DNA of 64,000 nt from positions 1,116,001 through 1,180,000 of the forward strand of contig NZ_CP013363.1 in assembly GCF_001718315.1 (NCBI RefSeq). The letters are read 5' to 3'. Positions within the stretch are counted from its first letter, which is position 1. Each line of letters opens with the position of its first letter. Origin of the DNA: Burkholderia diffusa (GTDB taxonomy: Bacteria > Pseudomonadota > Gammaproteobacteria > Burkholderiales > Burkholderiaceae). The notes beneath the pieces were generated by a model. That model was not told where the DNA came from. It saw nothing but the letters and a program-made list of their open reading frames with translations, and ran no database searches. Shown here piece by piece: positions 26,116 through 34,737 of this stretch. The position numbers and the translations under genes were made by a program.

Positions 26116-26492
26116 TCCCTTCCTTGCAATATCTATCATCGACAGCGAAAACGCGCGGAAGGTGCCGCGATTTAGAAATTTCCAATGCCCGGTGCGATGA
26201 CCGAAGAAATATGCGATCGACAGGGCAAGTGCCGATACGCGGCAGCCGATATCGTCCGCCGGTGCTTTTTTACAGTCGGTTAATGAAAAATCGCAACGGA
26301 CCTGTCATCGCATTCCCAGCAAATGCGGCAGACGGTCGAGCGTTGCGACACGGCGGCACGCGCGACGCGCACTGCGCCGCGCAGTCGCGGGCCGCGATAC
26401 GGCGGGTACGCGTGTTGCTGAGCGCGTAGGCTCGCCCGGTCCGCTCGATGGCATGCCGCCGAGCGGCGGTCGCAGGGCGATGCAGGGAAACG
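26116..26492. other. Intergenic stretch between the divergent activator and hybrid kinase genes
   Basis: 377 nt with no supported gene, slightly less GC-rich than average around 26150-26300. Promoters for both genes must be here; no clear sigma-54 (GG-N10-GC) site or FNR box was found. Confidence 0.5.
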
Positions 26493-28460
26493 ATGAGAAC
26501 TTTTACCCGTGAGCTGTTTCGGCAGGGCGCATGGGTCGTGCTGGCCGTCGGCCTGGCGTCCGCGCTGCAGGTGTGGGCGATTCACGTCGTCGGCATGCGT
26601 GAGCCGTTTGCGCCGCTGCCTCTCTACGCCGGTGTCGCGGCGGCGGCCTGGCTGACGTCGTTCGGCGGCGGCCTCGCCGCGACCGCCGCGAGCGCGGCCG
26701 TGATCGGCGCGTGGTGGTGGCGTGATGTGCCGCTGCCCGTGCTGCTCTCGCGGGTCGGCGTGTTCGTTGCGATCGGTTTCGTCGAATGCATGCTCGTGCT
26801 GGCCGTCAAGCCGCTGCTCGCGAGCGACAGGCTGCGCGGGGCCGACGATGCCGAAGAAGATGACGCGCGCACGCCGGGCCGCGAACCGGCGCGTGCGGCG
26901 CCCGCGCTGGACGACGTTCTGCTGCGCCGCGTGGTCGACGCATCGCCCGACGCGATCGTCGGTGTCGACGCCGCACGTCGGATCACGAGCTGGAATCCGG
27001 CGGCGCGACGCCTCTTCGGCATCGACGTCGCGGCGGTGATCGGACACGACGTCACGACGCTGATCGCGCCTCGGTGGCTGCGACTGCATCCCGTTCCCGC
27101 GTCATTCGCCAATGCGCGCGCGCCCACCGGCCCGCTCGACATCCTGTGCGTGCGCCGCGACGGTGGCCACTTTCGCGCGACCTTCGTGGCAGCGCCGATC
27201 GTCGACGCGCAAGGCAACTGCACCGGCCTGTCGATGACGCTGCGCGAGGCGAACCAACGCCGCCGCGACGAGCGGCGCGACTTGCGCTCGCTGCGCGGCG
27301 CGCGCGACGCGCGCGTGCAGGCCGACGAATCGAACCGGCTGAAGGACGAACTGCTGGCGACCGTGTCGCATGAGTTGCGCACGCCGCTGAACGTGATCTA
27401 CGGCTGGGTCGAGGTGCTGCGCAGCGCCGACGGACAAGGCTTCGCGCAGCAGGCGATCGACGCGATCGATCGCAGCGCGCGGTCGCTGTCGCGGATGGTT
27501 GGCGACCTGCTCGACGCCTCGTCGCTCGCGACGGGCCGGATGCGGCTCGAACGCACGCCGGTCGACCTCGTGCGCATCGTGCACGAGGCCGTGCGCGCGC
27601 TCGGCGCGACCGCCGACGCGAACGGGCTCGAACTGTCGACGGCGTGCGCGATGTCCAGCTGCGTGATCAACGCGGACGGCGAGCGCATTCGTCAGGTGCT
27701 GTCGAACCTGCTGTCGAACGCGATCAAGTTCACGCCGCCCGGCGGCCACATCAAGGTGTCGCTGACCCGGGCGGGCGCGCGCGTGCGGCTGTCGGTCGCC
27801 GATACGGGGCAGGGCATTTCCGCGGATCGCCTGCCGCATCTGTTCGATACGTTCAACCGGTCGGAGGGCGCGTCGGCGTCGCCGAAACGCGGCCTCGGGC
27901 TCGGTCTGTCGATCGTGCGCAACATCGCGCGGCTGCACGGCGGCGAGGTGGCGGCCGCGAGCGACGGCGCCGGGCGCGGCACGACCGTGACCGTCATGCT
28001 GCCGGTGGACTGGAGCGCCGACGATCTGACCGGCCAGCCGTTGCGGCCGAGCGGCGCGTCGGCGGCGGTGGCGCTCGACGGCCAGCACGTGCTGGTGGTC
28101 GACGACGATGCGACGTCGCGCGCGAGTCTCGCGGCGGCGCTCGAAACGCTGGGCGCCCAGGTGTCGACCGCCCGATCGGGGCGCGACGCGCTCGACATGG
28201 TCGCGCGGCAGGACCCGAGCGTCGTGCTGTCGGATCTCGCGATGCCGGACGGCGACGGCTACTGGCTGCTCGACCACATCCGCCATTTGCCGGACGGCGG
28301 CGGGCGCCTGCCCGTCGTCGCGGTGACGGCACACGCTGGCGCGGCAGACCGGAACCGCGTGATGGCAGCCGGCTTCGATGCGTATCTGTGCAAGCCGGTC
28401 GACATGCCGACGCTGGCCAGCGTGATCGTCGACGTGGCGGGCGCCGGATCGCGCCGCTGA
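26493..28460 (+). CDS. Hybrid sensor histidine kinase/response regulator
   Basis: A 655-residue membrane-bound hybrid kinase. Membrane helices fill residues ~10-110 (a DUF4118-like bundle), then a PAS domain (~145-260, VVDASPDAIVGVDAARRITSWNPAARRLFG), HisKA with the H-box DELLATVSHELRTPLNVI, an HATPase domain (VLSNLLSNAIKFTPPGGHIKVS, DTGQGIS, GLGLGLSIV) and a C-terminal receiver (VLVVDDDATSRASL, VVLSDLAMPDGDG with the acceptor Asp, KPVDMP). No histidine phosphotransfer domain is present, so the next relay step is encoded elsewhere. The receiver-only regulator at 2861 is one possible partner. Confidence 0.9.
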   Translation: MRTFTRELFRQGAWVVLAVGLASALQVWAIHVVGMREPFAPLPLYAGVAAAAWLTSFGGGLAATAASAAVIGAWWWRDVPLPVLLSRVGVFVAIGFVECMLVLAVKPLLASDRLRGADDAEEDDARTPGREPARAAPALDDVLLRRVVDASPDAIVGVDAARRITSWNPAARRLFGIDVAAVIGHDVTTLIAPRWLRLHPVPASFANARAPTGPLDILCVRRDGGHFRATFVAAPIVDAQGNCTGLSMTLREANQRRRDERRDLRSLRGARDARVQADESNRLKDELLATVSHELRTPLNVIYGWVEVLRSADGQGFAQQAIDAIDRSARSLSRMVGDLLDASSLATGRMRLERTPVDLVRIVHEAVRALGATADANGLELSTACAMSSCVINADGERIRQVLSNLLSNAIKFTPPGGHIKVSLTRAGARVRLSVADTGQGISADRLPHLFDTFNRSEGASASPKRGLGLGLSIVRNIARLHGGEVAAASDGAGRGTTVTVMLPVDWSADDLTGQPLRPSGASAAVALDGQHVLVVDDDATSRASLAAALETLGAQVSTARSGRDALDMVARQDPSVVLSDLAMPDGDGYWLLDHIRHLPDGGGRLPVVAVTAHAGAADRNRVMAAGFDAYLCKPVDMPTLASVIVDVAGAGSRR

Positions 28461-28497
28461 CGCGCGGCTGCCTCCGCAATGCCCACCAGGAGGCGCG

Positions 28498-29187
28498 ATG
28501 AAGGGATCGAACAATACGCCATGCGACGACGTTCGCGGCAAGCCGGTGCGCTCCGGACGCATGCCGCTGATCGTGCGGATCTCGTTCGCCGGTAATGCCT
28601 GCTTGCTGGGATCAGGCATGCTCACGTTCTGCGCGTCGGCATTCACGGCGGCGCATGCGCAGGCGCCGCCTGCATCGTCCGTACATGTCGCGCCCGGCGT
28701 CGTCCGCCCCGGCGAGACGGCCGACGAGGCGGGCATCACGCGGCGGCCGCACGGCACCGACGCGGAGTTCGTCGACAAGGCAGGCATCGTCGGCAAGACG
28801 GAGCTCCAGGCGAGCCAGCTCGCGCTCGATCGGTCGTCGAATCCGGACGTGAAGGCCTTCGCGCGACGGATGGTCGACGATCATGCTCGCATGGCCGCGG
28901 AATTGCGCCGGCTCGGCGCTCAAAAGGGCCTGCCCGTGCAGACGCGCATGCAGGTCGATCCGGCGCTCACGGCCCTGCGATCGATGAGTGGCGATGCATT
29001 CGACAAGGGTTACGTCGCGCTGGCGGGGCCGAACGCGCATGAGGCGGCGATCAGGCTCTACGAAGCTGAAGCGCGCAATGGCCGCGACCCGCAGCTTCGC
29101 GCGTTCGCGGCCGACATGCTGTCGACGCTGAAGGCCCACCTGAGCGCCGCGCGTGCGCTCGAGCGTTCGATCGCGGCCGCGCATTGA
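28498..29187 (+). CDS. DUF4142 exported protein
   Basis: A 229-residue protein with a long basic N terminus followed by a hydrophobic stretch (ISFAGNACLLGSGMLTFCASAFTAAHAQA) that looks like a signal peptide. The DUF4142 domain (~residues 85-225) is seen as DAEFVDKAGIVGKTELQASQLALDRSSNPDVKAFARRMVDDH and NAHEAAIRLYEAEARNGRDPQLRAFAADMLSTLKAHL. Such proteins are ferritin-like four-helix bundles of unknown role, often tied to envelope stress. AGGAGGCG precedes the ATG. It begins 37 nt after the hybrid kinase gene and is probably in the same transcript. Confidence 0.88.
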   Translation: MKGSNNTPCDDVRGKPVRSGRMPLIVRISFAGNACLLGSGMLTFCASAFTAAHAQAPPASSVHVAPGVVRPGETADEAGITRRPHGTDAEFVDKAGIVGKTELQASQLALDRSSNPDVKAFARRMVDDHARMAAELRRLGAQKGLPVQTRMQVDPALTALRSMSGDAFDKGYVALAGPNAHEAAIRLYEAEARNGRDPQLRAFAADMLSTLKAHLSAARALERSIAAAH

Positions 29188-29221
29188 TCCGCACGGCGGC
29201 CGCGCGCGTCCGTCGCGTTGG

Positions 29222-29722
29222 TCAGTGGCGTCGCGTGTCGCTCTCCGGGCCGCCGGGCGATGCCTCGTACGGCGGCGAGTCGAGCGCCGTTTCGCCTTCC
29301 TCGATCAGCCAGTACGGCGACGCGCCGTAGTGCGCGTGCAGCGCCTCGGCCCACGCGGGGTCGGCCATCGTCGGCCAGCGGTCCTTCTCGAAACCCGGCG
29401 CGTCGCGCACCTGTTCGGTCGGAACGGGCAGCACGAAGCAGCGACGCTCCACGTCAAGCGTCAATACGTTCCATGGCACCGCGAGCAGTTTGTCGCCGAT
29501 CCCGGCAAATCCGCCCGACGACACCACCGCGTACGCGATCCGGCCCGAGCGGACATCGAGCATGATGTTCGTGACCTTGCCGATGTCGTCGCCGTCCATC
29601 GTCAGCACGCGATCGTTTTCCAGCGTGCCGGCGGCCATCACGTCCGGCCCGGGCCCGCCGGCCGAACGGGCGTGCTTGCCGACGATGCGCGCCTGCGTGC
29701 GCGATGGTCTATCCGTTGTCAT
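29222..29722 (-). CDS. PRC-barrel domain protein
   Basis: A 166-residue soluble protein with a PRC-barrel domain at about residues 35-110 (LENDRVLTMDGDDIGKVTNIMLDVRSGRIAYAVVSSGGFAGIGDKLLAVPWNVL), of the type found in stress-linked proteins and in RimM. The tail contains PYWLIEEGETALDSPPYEA. AGGAG lies before the ATG at 29722, which is preferred over an upstream frame extension. It belongs to a set of small stress genes on the same strand with the CBS protein, and it follows that gene by 66 nt. Confidence 0.88.
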   Translation of the reverse strand: MTTDRPSRTQARIVGKHARSAGGPGPDVMAAGTLENDRVLTMDGDDIGKVTNIMLDVRSGRIAYAVVSSGGFAGIGDKLLAVPWNVLTLDVERRCFVLPVPTEQVRDAPGFEKDRWPTMADPAWAEALHAHYGASPYWLIEEGETALDSPPYEASPGGPESDTRRH

Positions 29723-29788
29723 CGCTTTTCTCCTGGTCGAAGCGGCGCGGCGCATACGGCGCACGAGCAGCACGGGTGGGGCGGCCGC

Positions 29789-30220
29789 TCAGCGGCGGCG
29801 CGGCAGGGACACGTCCTCGAGCGTATTCGCGAGCTCGTCGCGCGCCGGGCCGCCCGCGCGCGTCGCGATGTCGCCGAGCGACACCATGCCGACGATCCGG
29901 TGGTTCGCGTCGAGCACCGGCATCCTGTGCAGCTGTATGTCGGCCATCCGCTGCTGCACGTCGCCGACGCCGTCGTCTTCGACGCACCACTGCACCGGCG
30001 CCGATGCGACCACTTTCACGGGGGTATCGGGCGGATGCCCGTGCGACAGCGCGCGCACCGCGAGATCGCGGTCCGTCACGATCGCGACGAGCCCGGTGTC
30101 GTCGCACACCGGCAGCACGCCGATGTCGAAGCGCTGCATCAATTCGGCCGCATGGCGAATCGTGTCGGTGGGCGCGACGCACACCACGTCGCGCGACATA
30201 ATTTCGTTGACGCGATACAT
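29789..30220 (-). CDS. CBS-pair domain protein
   Basis: A 143-residue protein consisting of two CBS motifs: EIMSRDVVCVAPTDTIRHAAELMQRFDIGVLPVCDDTGLVAIVTDRDLAVRAL and the second with DVQQRMADIQLHRMPVLDANHRIVGMVSLGDIA. CBS pairs bind adenine nucleotides and act as energy or redox sensors; stand-alone members are widespread and mostly unassigned. GGAGG precedes the ATG at 30220. The PRC-barrel gene follows on the same strand, so they may be co-transcribed. Confidence 0.9.
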   Translation of the reverse strand: MYRVNEIMSRDVVCVAPTDTIRHAAELMQRFDIGVLPVCDDTGLVAIVTDRDLAVRALSHGHPPDTPVKVVASAPVQWCVEDDGVGDVQQRMADIQLHRMPVLDANHRIVGMVSLGDIATRAGGPARDELANTLEDVSLPRRR

Positions 30221-30375
30221 GAACGCCTCCTTCGTGAGCGAGACGATGCGGGAGCAGAACGCGTGCCACGTTCGATCGGTACGCGCCGGACCTGCGCGGC
30301 GGTGCCACGGAGAAATTTGCCAGCCGGCTTGTACATCTTCCACGGCGGCAGCCGTGGCCGGGCCGTGAGCGATGC

Positions 30376-30495
30376 TCAGTGGCCGACGCCCGTCATCACG
30401 ACGATGGCGAGTACCAGCGCGCTTTCGATCGCGGCCAGCGCCGCGACGCCCGCGGCGCCGCTGACTTCGTGCCATGCACGTTCGATGCGTTTCAT
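30376..30495 (-). CDS. 39-residue single-span membrane protein
   Basis: A short frame of 39 residues beginning MKRIERAWHE and containing one hydrophobic segment (AAIESALVLAIVVMTGVG). GGAG lies 7 nt before the ATG. A charged N terminus and a single helix of about 20 residues are typical of small membrane proteins. It is placed between the CBS gene and the next small gene in the same direction. No family is known to me; the call rests on ribosome site, composition and context. Confidence 0.6.
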   Translation of the reverse strand: MKRIERAWHEVSGAAGVAALAAIESALVLAIVVMTGVGH

Positions 30496-30559
30496 CAGAT
30501 CACTCCGGTTGTGCCGGCCCGTTGCCACGCTGCCGCGCGTCGCGGGCCGGGTGCCGCCG

Positions 30560-30808
30560 TCAGCCGTGATCGCGGGGCGGTGGTGGGGTGTCGGGCGCGC
30601 GACGGTCGCGTTCGCCGGACGGTCTGGCGGGGTCGATGCGGGTCGCGCCGCCGACAGCGGGCGGATCGCTGGCCGGGAACGTCTCCTCGAGCCCTTCGTC
30701 GATGCGCTTCTCCGTCTTGTCTTCGGACGGCTTGCGCGACGTGGCCAGAGGGCGTGGGCCGGCAGCCGGTGACACGGCGTTGCGGCTGCCGGGGGCGGAT
30801 GCGGTCAT
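30560..30808 (-). CDS. Small hydrophilic conserved protein (EETFPASDPP motif)
   Basis: An 82-residue disordered-looking protein with the conserved core KRIDEGLEETFPASDPPAV, which recurs in short proteins of many proteobacteria without known function. Pro, Arg and Asp rich on both sides, no membrane segment. GGAGG lies 8 nt before the ATG at 30808. It is divergent from the gene at 30950; a strong hairpin lies between them. Confidence 0.8.
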   Translation of the reverse strand: MTASAPGSRNAVSPAAGPRPLATSRKPSEDKTEKRIDEGLEETFPASDPPAVGGATRIDPARPSGERDRRAPDTPPPPRDHG

Positions 30809-30837
30809 GATCGAACCTCCTTACGGGTACGAGGGCC

Positions 30838-30879
30838 GCAAGCGCCGTGCCCGCACGATGCGGGCGGCATGGCGCTTGC
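30838..30879. repeat. Strong nested inverted repeat between divergent genes
   Basis: Outer arms GCAAGCGCC/GGCGCTTGC and inner arms GCCCGC/GCGGGC with loop ACGAT. It is not followed by a T run. It may be an operator for divergent promoters or an mRNA leader hairpin. Confidence 0.55.
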
Positions 30880-30949
30880 AGTTGCCGGGACGGCCGGGCA
30901 GGCGGACATGCGGGCCGCCTGCCGCCGGTGCGGACGAGAGGACATCGTG

Positions 30950-31258
30950 ATGATTGAACCCAGTGAACCCAGGAAAAGGATACGTTACGACGCGAACGTG
31001 TGCGGCGGCGATTTCCGTGATGTGCGCGAACGGTTCGACACATGGAAGCGCGAATCGCGGGTCCATCGGCCCGAGCGGCGCGTGTTCGACGGCAAGGATG
31101 AAGTCCGCGAGCTGAACCATACCGTCTATGCGGGGCCGGAAAGCGCGCAGCGGGCGCTGGTCGCGCGATGCGCGCCGGCCGATCCGTTCGCGCTCGCGGT
31201 GCGGCTCGCTGCCGAAGGGCGCACCTTGTGGCTGGTGATGGCGGCATACGACGCGTGA
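30950..31258 (+). CDS. Conserved hypothetical protein
   Basis: A 102-residue soluble protein (MIEPSEPRKRIRYDANVCGGDF...). No family recognised. The ATG at 30950 follows AGAGGA at about 30935 and is preferred to an upstream start that would add 27 residues with poor composition. It contains a Cys-rich-free, Arg- and Glu-rich middle and an ALAVRLAAEGRTLWLVMAAY hydrophobic end that is too short for a sure membrane helix. It begins a run of plus-strand small genes. Confidence 0.65.
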   Translation: MIEPSEPRKRIRYDANVCGGDFRDVRERFDTWKRESRVHRPERRVFDGKDEVRELNHTVYAGPESAQRALVARCAPADPFALAVRLAAEGRTLWLVMAAYDA

Positions 31259-31348
31259 GCGCGAGCGCGCTGCCCCCGTCGAGCAGGCACATCGGTTGCG
31301 CGCGCTCGCCGCGCCAATCGACACGCGCGGCCGCCGCGCAGGAGTGAC

Positions 31349-31813
31349 ATGAGCACACGATCCATGCTGCACCGTCCCGAGCCGACGCCCGACGTCGATC
31401 CCGATCCGGCACTGCCCGAGCACGACGATCCGTTCGATCCGCCCGTGCCCCCGGGGCTGCCGCAAGGCGATCCGCCGTCGCAGCCGCCGCCAATGCGAAT
31501 GCCGGGCGGGCGCAGCCAACCACGGCCGGCCGCGCGACCACTGAAAGGAGGACCATCATGGACATTCACGTGCAATCGCCCGACAAGCGCGCGATCGCCC
31601 AGGTGCTGGGCCGCTATTTCGAGTCGCGTTCGTTGCGCTATCACATCGAGGAATTGCCGGGCGGCGTGCTGCATATCGGCTTTCGCGCGGGCGGGCGCCC
31701 GGTGGCCGTCACCGTGTCGTTCGACGACACCGCCTACGACACCTATACACACTGGGATGCGAGCCAGAAGCAGCTCGCGCTCGGGCGTCTCGCCGACGGC
31801 TTCTCGCGCATGA
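31349..31813 (+). CDS. Pro/Asp-rich hypothetical protein, reading into the next gene
   Basis: The ATG at 31349 has a good ribosome site (AGGAG). The first ~55 residues are Pro/Asp-rich and plausible (PTPDVDPDPALPEHDDPFDPPVPP). The frame then runs on for 256 nt inside the gene at 31558 in another frame, giving an Arg/Ser-rich tail typical of a shadow translation. A TGA at 31542 in the neighbouring frame sits exactly where a stop would be expected, just before the next ribosome site, so a small indel has probably removed the normal stop. Confidence 0.5.
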   Translation: MSTRSMLHRPEPTPDVDPDPALPEHDDPFDPPVPPGLPQGDPPSQPPPMRMPGGRSQPRPAARPLKGGPSWTFTCNRPTSARSPRCWAAISSRVRCAITSRNCRAACCISAFARAGARWPSPCRSTTPPTTPIHTGMRARSSSRSGVSPTASRA

Positions 31814-31869
31814 TGGCGAAGCGCAGTCCGGCCGCGCTGGCCGGCGACTATCACGTCGAGCGTTTCTGA
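31558..31869 (+). CDS. Conserved hypothetical protein
   Basis: A 103-residue soluble protein with no recognised family. It starts MDIHVQSPDKRAIAQVLGRYFESRSLRYHIEEL and contains VSFDDTAYDTYTHWDASQKQLALGRLADGFSRMM, suggesting alternating strand and helix. AAAGGAGGA 5-8 nt before the ATG is a near-ideal ribosome site. It is translationally close to the Pro-rich frame upstream. Confidence 0.75.
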   Translation: MDIHVQSPDKRAIAQVLGRYFESRSLRYHIEELPGGVLHIGFRAGGRPVAVTVSFDDTAYDTYTHWDASQKQLALGRLADGFSRMMAKRSPAALAGDYHVERF

Positions 31870-31904
31870 TTCCGCAATTCTGCGCCAATTCGTGCCAAAA
31901 ACCG

Positions 31905-31935
31905 GCAAAGTGCCCATGCTCAACGGGCGCTTTGC
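31905..31935 (+). terminator. Possible terminator hairpin after 31869
   Basis: GCAAAGTGCCC and GGGCGCTTTGC pair with a single G-T, with a 9-nt loop. There is no T run, so efficiency is doubtful. Confidence 0.4.
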
Positions 31936-32075
31936 GGCTTCGCGCGCGTCGCGTAGGATGTTCACAATTCAGCGCACGCTACGTTCGCGCCGTCGGCTGC
32001 ATGCCGTTGCAGCCGATCCGGTTGCGGCGCGCTTTCCCTCAGGTTCGTTTCAAGCAACCGACGGAGACCACCTTG

Positions 32076-32954
32076 ATGATCGTTGCCCGCCCGTTGTTGT
32101 CGCCCCGCAGCCGCCGGTTCGTGTCCGGCCTGTCGGCCTTCGCCGCGCTGGCAGCCGCCGGCGCTCGCGACGCGTCGGCGCAGACGCCTTCGCCGCTCGG
32201 CGAATGGCAATACTCGGCGGGCGTCCCGCTGCAGAAGCTGTTCAGTCCGACGATCCCGACGTGGCAGGTCAGCGTCGGCGCGGCGATGACGCTCCAGCCG
32301 CGCTACGCGGGTTCCGATCGCTACCGCCTGATGGGCGGCCCGAATCTCGACGTGCGCTATCGCGACCTGTTCTTCCTGTCGACGGGCGAAGGGCTCGGCG
32401 CTAACGTGCTGCGCGGGCCCAACTGGCGCGTGAGCGTGTCGGTCGGCTATGACCTGGGGCGCCGCTCGGCCGACGATCTCGACCACCTGAACGGGCTCGA
32501 CAACATCAACGCGGCGCCGGTGATGAAGCTCGCGGCCGATTATGTGATCTCGAAGGACTTTCCGCTCGTGCTGCGCGCGGATGTCCGACGCAGCATCGGC
32601 GGCTCGAACGGCTGGGTCGGCGATTTCTCCGCGTACATGCCGATGCCGGGCAGTAACGAACACTTCTTCTGGTTCGCTGGGCCGACCGTGTCATTCGCCG
32701 ATTCGCGCTACATGAACAGCTGGTTCGGCGTGAGCCAGGGTGCGTCCGCCCGTTCCGGGCTGCCGACCTACTCGTCGGGCGCGGGGATGAAGTCGTTCGG
32801 CGCCGGCGTGACGATGGTCTGGTTCATCAACAAGAACTGGTTCGTGACGATGGACGGCGCGATCGAACAGCTCGTCGGCCGCGCAAGGCGCAGCCCGATC
32901 ACGCAGCAGTCGACGAACGGCGTGTTCGACATGTCGGTGAACTACCAGTTCTGA
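32076..32954 (+). CDS. MipA/OmpV family outer membrane protein
   Basis: A 292-residue beta-barrel protein. A signal peptide with an Ala-rich core (FVSGLSAFAALAAAGARDASA) is followed by strands alternating aromatic and polar residues, such as WQVSVGAAMTLQPRYAGSDRYRLMGGPNLDVRYRDLFFLS, and the last residue is Phe (SVNYQF), the usual signal of the BAM pathway. MipA/OmpV proteins are outer membrane proteins that can scaffold murein enzymes or act in osmotic stress. The ATG at 32076 is used; a TTG two codons... immediately before (32073) is also possible. It stands alone. Confidence 0.88.
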   Translation: MIVARPLLSPRSRRFVSGLSAFAALAAAGARDASAQTPSPLGEWQYSAGVPLQKLFSPTIPTWQVSVGAAMTLQPRYAGSDRYRLMGGPNLDVRYRDLFFLSTGEGLGANVLRGPNWRVSVSVGYDLGRRSADDLDHLNGLDNINAAPVMKLAADYVISKDFPLVLRADVRRSIGGSNGWVGDFSAYMPMPGSNEHFFWFAGPTVSFADSRYMNSWFGVSQGASARSGLPTYSSGAGMKSFGAGVTMVWFINKNWFVTMDGAIEQLVGRARRSPITQQSTNGVFDMSVNYQF

Positions 32955-33014
32955 CGGGCAGCCGTGCGGTGCGCGGCATGCGGTATTTTTCGTCACATTT
33001 GATATGATTCCGAC

Positions 33015-33030
33015 CTGTACAAACGTACAG
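33015..33030 (+). promoter_or_regulatory. LexA (SOS) box CTGTACAAACGTACAG
   Basis: Fits CTGT-N8-ACAG perfectly and is palindromic (CTGTAC-AAAC-GTACAG). It begins 7 nt after a TATGAT -10 (33003-33008) and ends 12 nt before the GTG start, so LexA would cover the transcription start. Confidence 0.8.
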
Positions 33031-33042
33031 TGATCGATCCCC

Positions 33043-34737
33043 GTGACGCCTGCATCGCCGACGCCCCCGGCGTTTTACTACCTGACCAATTTCGAACGCG
33101 CGCTGGCCTGGCTGCGCGAGCGTTACGACGACCTGCTCGACGCGCGCGAACACGCGTTTCTGCGGGATTTCGCGCAGTTGCCGAAAGTGTCGCGCGCGTT
33201 GCTCGTGCGGATGCTGATGCGCAGCGGGTCCGACTTCCGCGCGAGCAAGCTCGTGTACGACGAGATCGGCGGCACGCTCGACGCGGCCGCGCCGCTCGTC
33301 GAACTCGGCTGGGTCGATCCGGCGCCCGCGCTCACGCTCGACGAGCTGTTCGCACTGTCGACCAAGGCCGATCTCCTGAAGGTGTTCCCGTCGCTCGCCG
33401 CGCACGCGGGCGAGCGCAAATCCGACTGGCTCGAACGCCTGCGGCCCGCGCACGACGCGGCGCAGCCGCTCGACGCGTGGTGTGCGCAGGCCGGTGATCG
33501 CGTGCTGCGCGTGACGGTCGGCGCGCTGTGCGACCGGCTGCGGTTGATGTTCTTCGGCAATCTTCACCAGGACTGGAGCGAATTCGTGCTCGCCGATCTC
33601 GGCGTGTTCCAGTACGAAAGCGTGCCGTTCGCGCCGTCGTCGCGCGCGTTCCAGCAGCGCGACGACGTCGACGCGTATCTCGCGCTGCAGGCCTGCCGCG
33701 AAGCACTCGATGCGTGGCCCGACGACCTGCCGTTTGACGATCTGCTGCGCGCGATCGACGCGGTCGGCTGCGCGCAGCCGTGGCTCGCGACGCGCCGCGC
33801 GAAGCTGCTGTTCACGCTCGGGCAGACCTGCGAGCGGCGTGCCGACTGGACCGCCGCGCTCGACGCGTATGCGCGCAGCGCGTGGCCGGGCAGCCGTCAC
33901 CGCCGCATTCGCGTGCTCGAACGCTGCGGGCGCGACGACGATGCGCTCGCGCTGGCGCTCGAGGCGCGCGACGGCTTCGAAAGCGACGAGGAGCGCCAGC
34001 GCGTCGAGCGGATGCTGCCGCGCCTGCAGCGCCGCCTCGGGCAGCCGGTCCAACGCGCGGGCAGCGCGGCCGACGTGCCGCGCGAGACGCTCGTGCTCGC
34101 GCGTCCGGACGCGTTCGTCAGCGTCGAATATACGGTGCGTGACCACCTTGCACGGCCCGACGCGCCGGTTCACTACGTCGAGAACACGCTGATCAATTCG
34201 CTGTTCGGGTTGCTGTGCTGGGAGGCCGTGTTCGCGGCCGTGCCCGGCGCGTTCTTTCACCCGTTCCAGCGCGGCCCGGCCGACCTGCACGCACCCGATT
34301 TCGCGCTGCGCCGCACCGAGGCCTTCGCCGCCTGTTTCGCGCAACTCGACTCGGGCGTGTATCGCGACACGATCCGCCGGCATTACGCGGCGAAGATGGG
34401 GCTGCAGTCGCCGTTCGTGTTTTGGGGCGTGTTGAGCGACGCACTGCTCGACGAGGCGCTGGCTTGCCTGCCGCCCGCGCATCTGCGGCTCTGGTTCACG
34501 CGCCTGCTCGCGGATATCCGCGGCAACCGCTCCGGGCTGCCCGATCTCGTCCGCTTCTGGCCCGGTGAGCGGCGCTATGAACTGATCGAGGTGAAGGGCC
34601 CCGGCGACCGGCTGCAGGACAATCAGACGCGCTGGCTCGCGTACTGCATCGCGCACGGCATGCCGGTGCGCGTCGTCGATGTCGAATGGGCGGGCGCGGG
34701 CGTGTCGCAGCACGAAGCGGCGGGGTTGTCCGCATGA
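33043..34737 (+). CDS. VRR-NUC domain nuclease (FAN1-like)
   Basis: A 564-residue protein that looks like the bacterial FAN1 homologues: an N-terminal helical region with YYLTNFERALAWLRERYDDLLDAREHAFLRDFAQLPKVSRALLVRML (SAP-like DNA binding), a long helical TPR-like middle and a C-terminal VRR-NUC nuclease (~residues 450-550) with the PD-(D/E)xK residues in GLPDLVRFWP and LIEVKGPGDRLQDNQ. FAN1 cuts flaps and resolves interstrand crosslinks. The GTG start is directly after an apparent LexA box. Its stop overlaps the start of the helicase gene (ATGA), so the two are co-translated. Confidence 0.88.
   Translation: MTPASPTPPAFYYLTNFERALAWLRERYDDLLDAREHAFLRDFAQLPKVSRALLVRMLMRSGSDFRASKLVYDEIGGTLDAAAPLVELGWVDPAPALTLDELFALSTKADLLKVFPSLAAHAGERKSDWLERLRPAHDAAQPLDAWCAQAGDRVLRVTVGALCDRLRLMFFGNLHQDWSEFVLADLGVFQYESVPFAPSSRAFQQRDDVDAYLALQACREALDAWPDDLPFDDLLRAIDAVGCAQPWLATRRAKLLFTLGQTCERRADWTAALDAYARSAWPGSRHRRIRVLERCGRDDDALALALEARDGFESDEERQRVERMLPRLQRRLGQPVQRAGSAADVPRETLVLARPDAFVSVEYTVRDHLARPDAPVHYVENTLINSLFGLLCWEAVFAAVPGAFFHPFQRGPADLHAPDFALRRTEAFAACFAQLDSGVYRDTIRRHYAAKMGLQSPFVFWGVLSDALLDEALACLPPAHLRLWFTRLLADIRGNRSGLPDLVRFWPGERRYELIEVKGPGDRLQDNQTRWLAYCIAHGMPVRVVDVEWAGAGVSQHEAAGLSA

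Noticed and set aside
30350..31870. CRISPR-like or tandem repeat array among the small genes
   Set aside because: No repeated unit with regular spacing was seen; only single hairpins are present.
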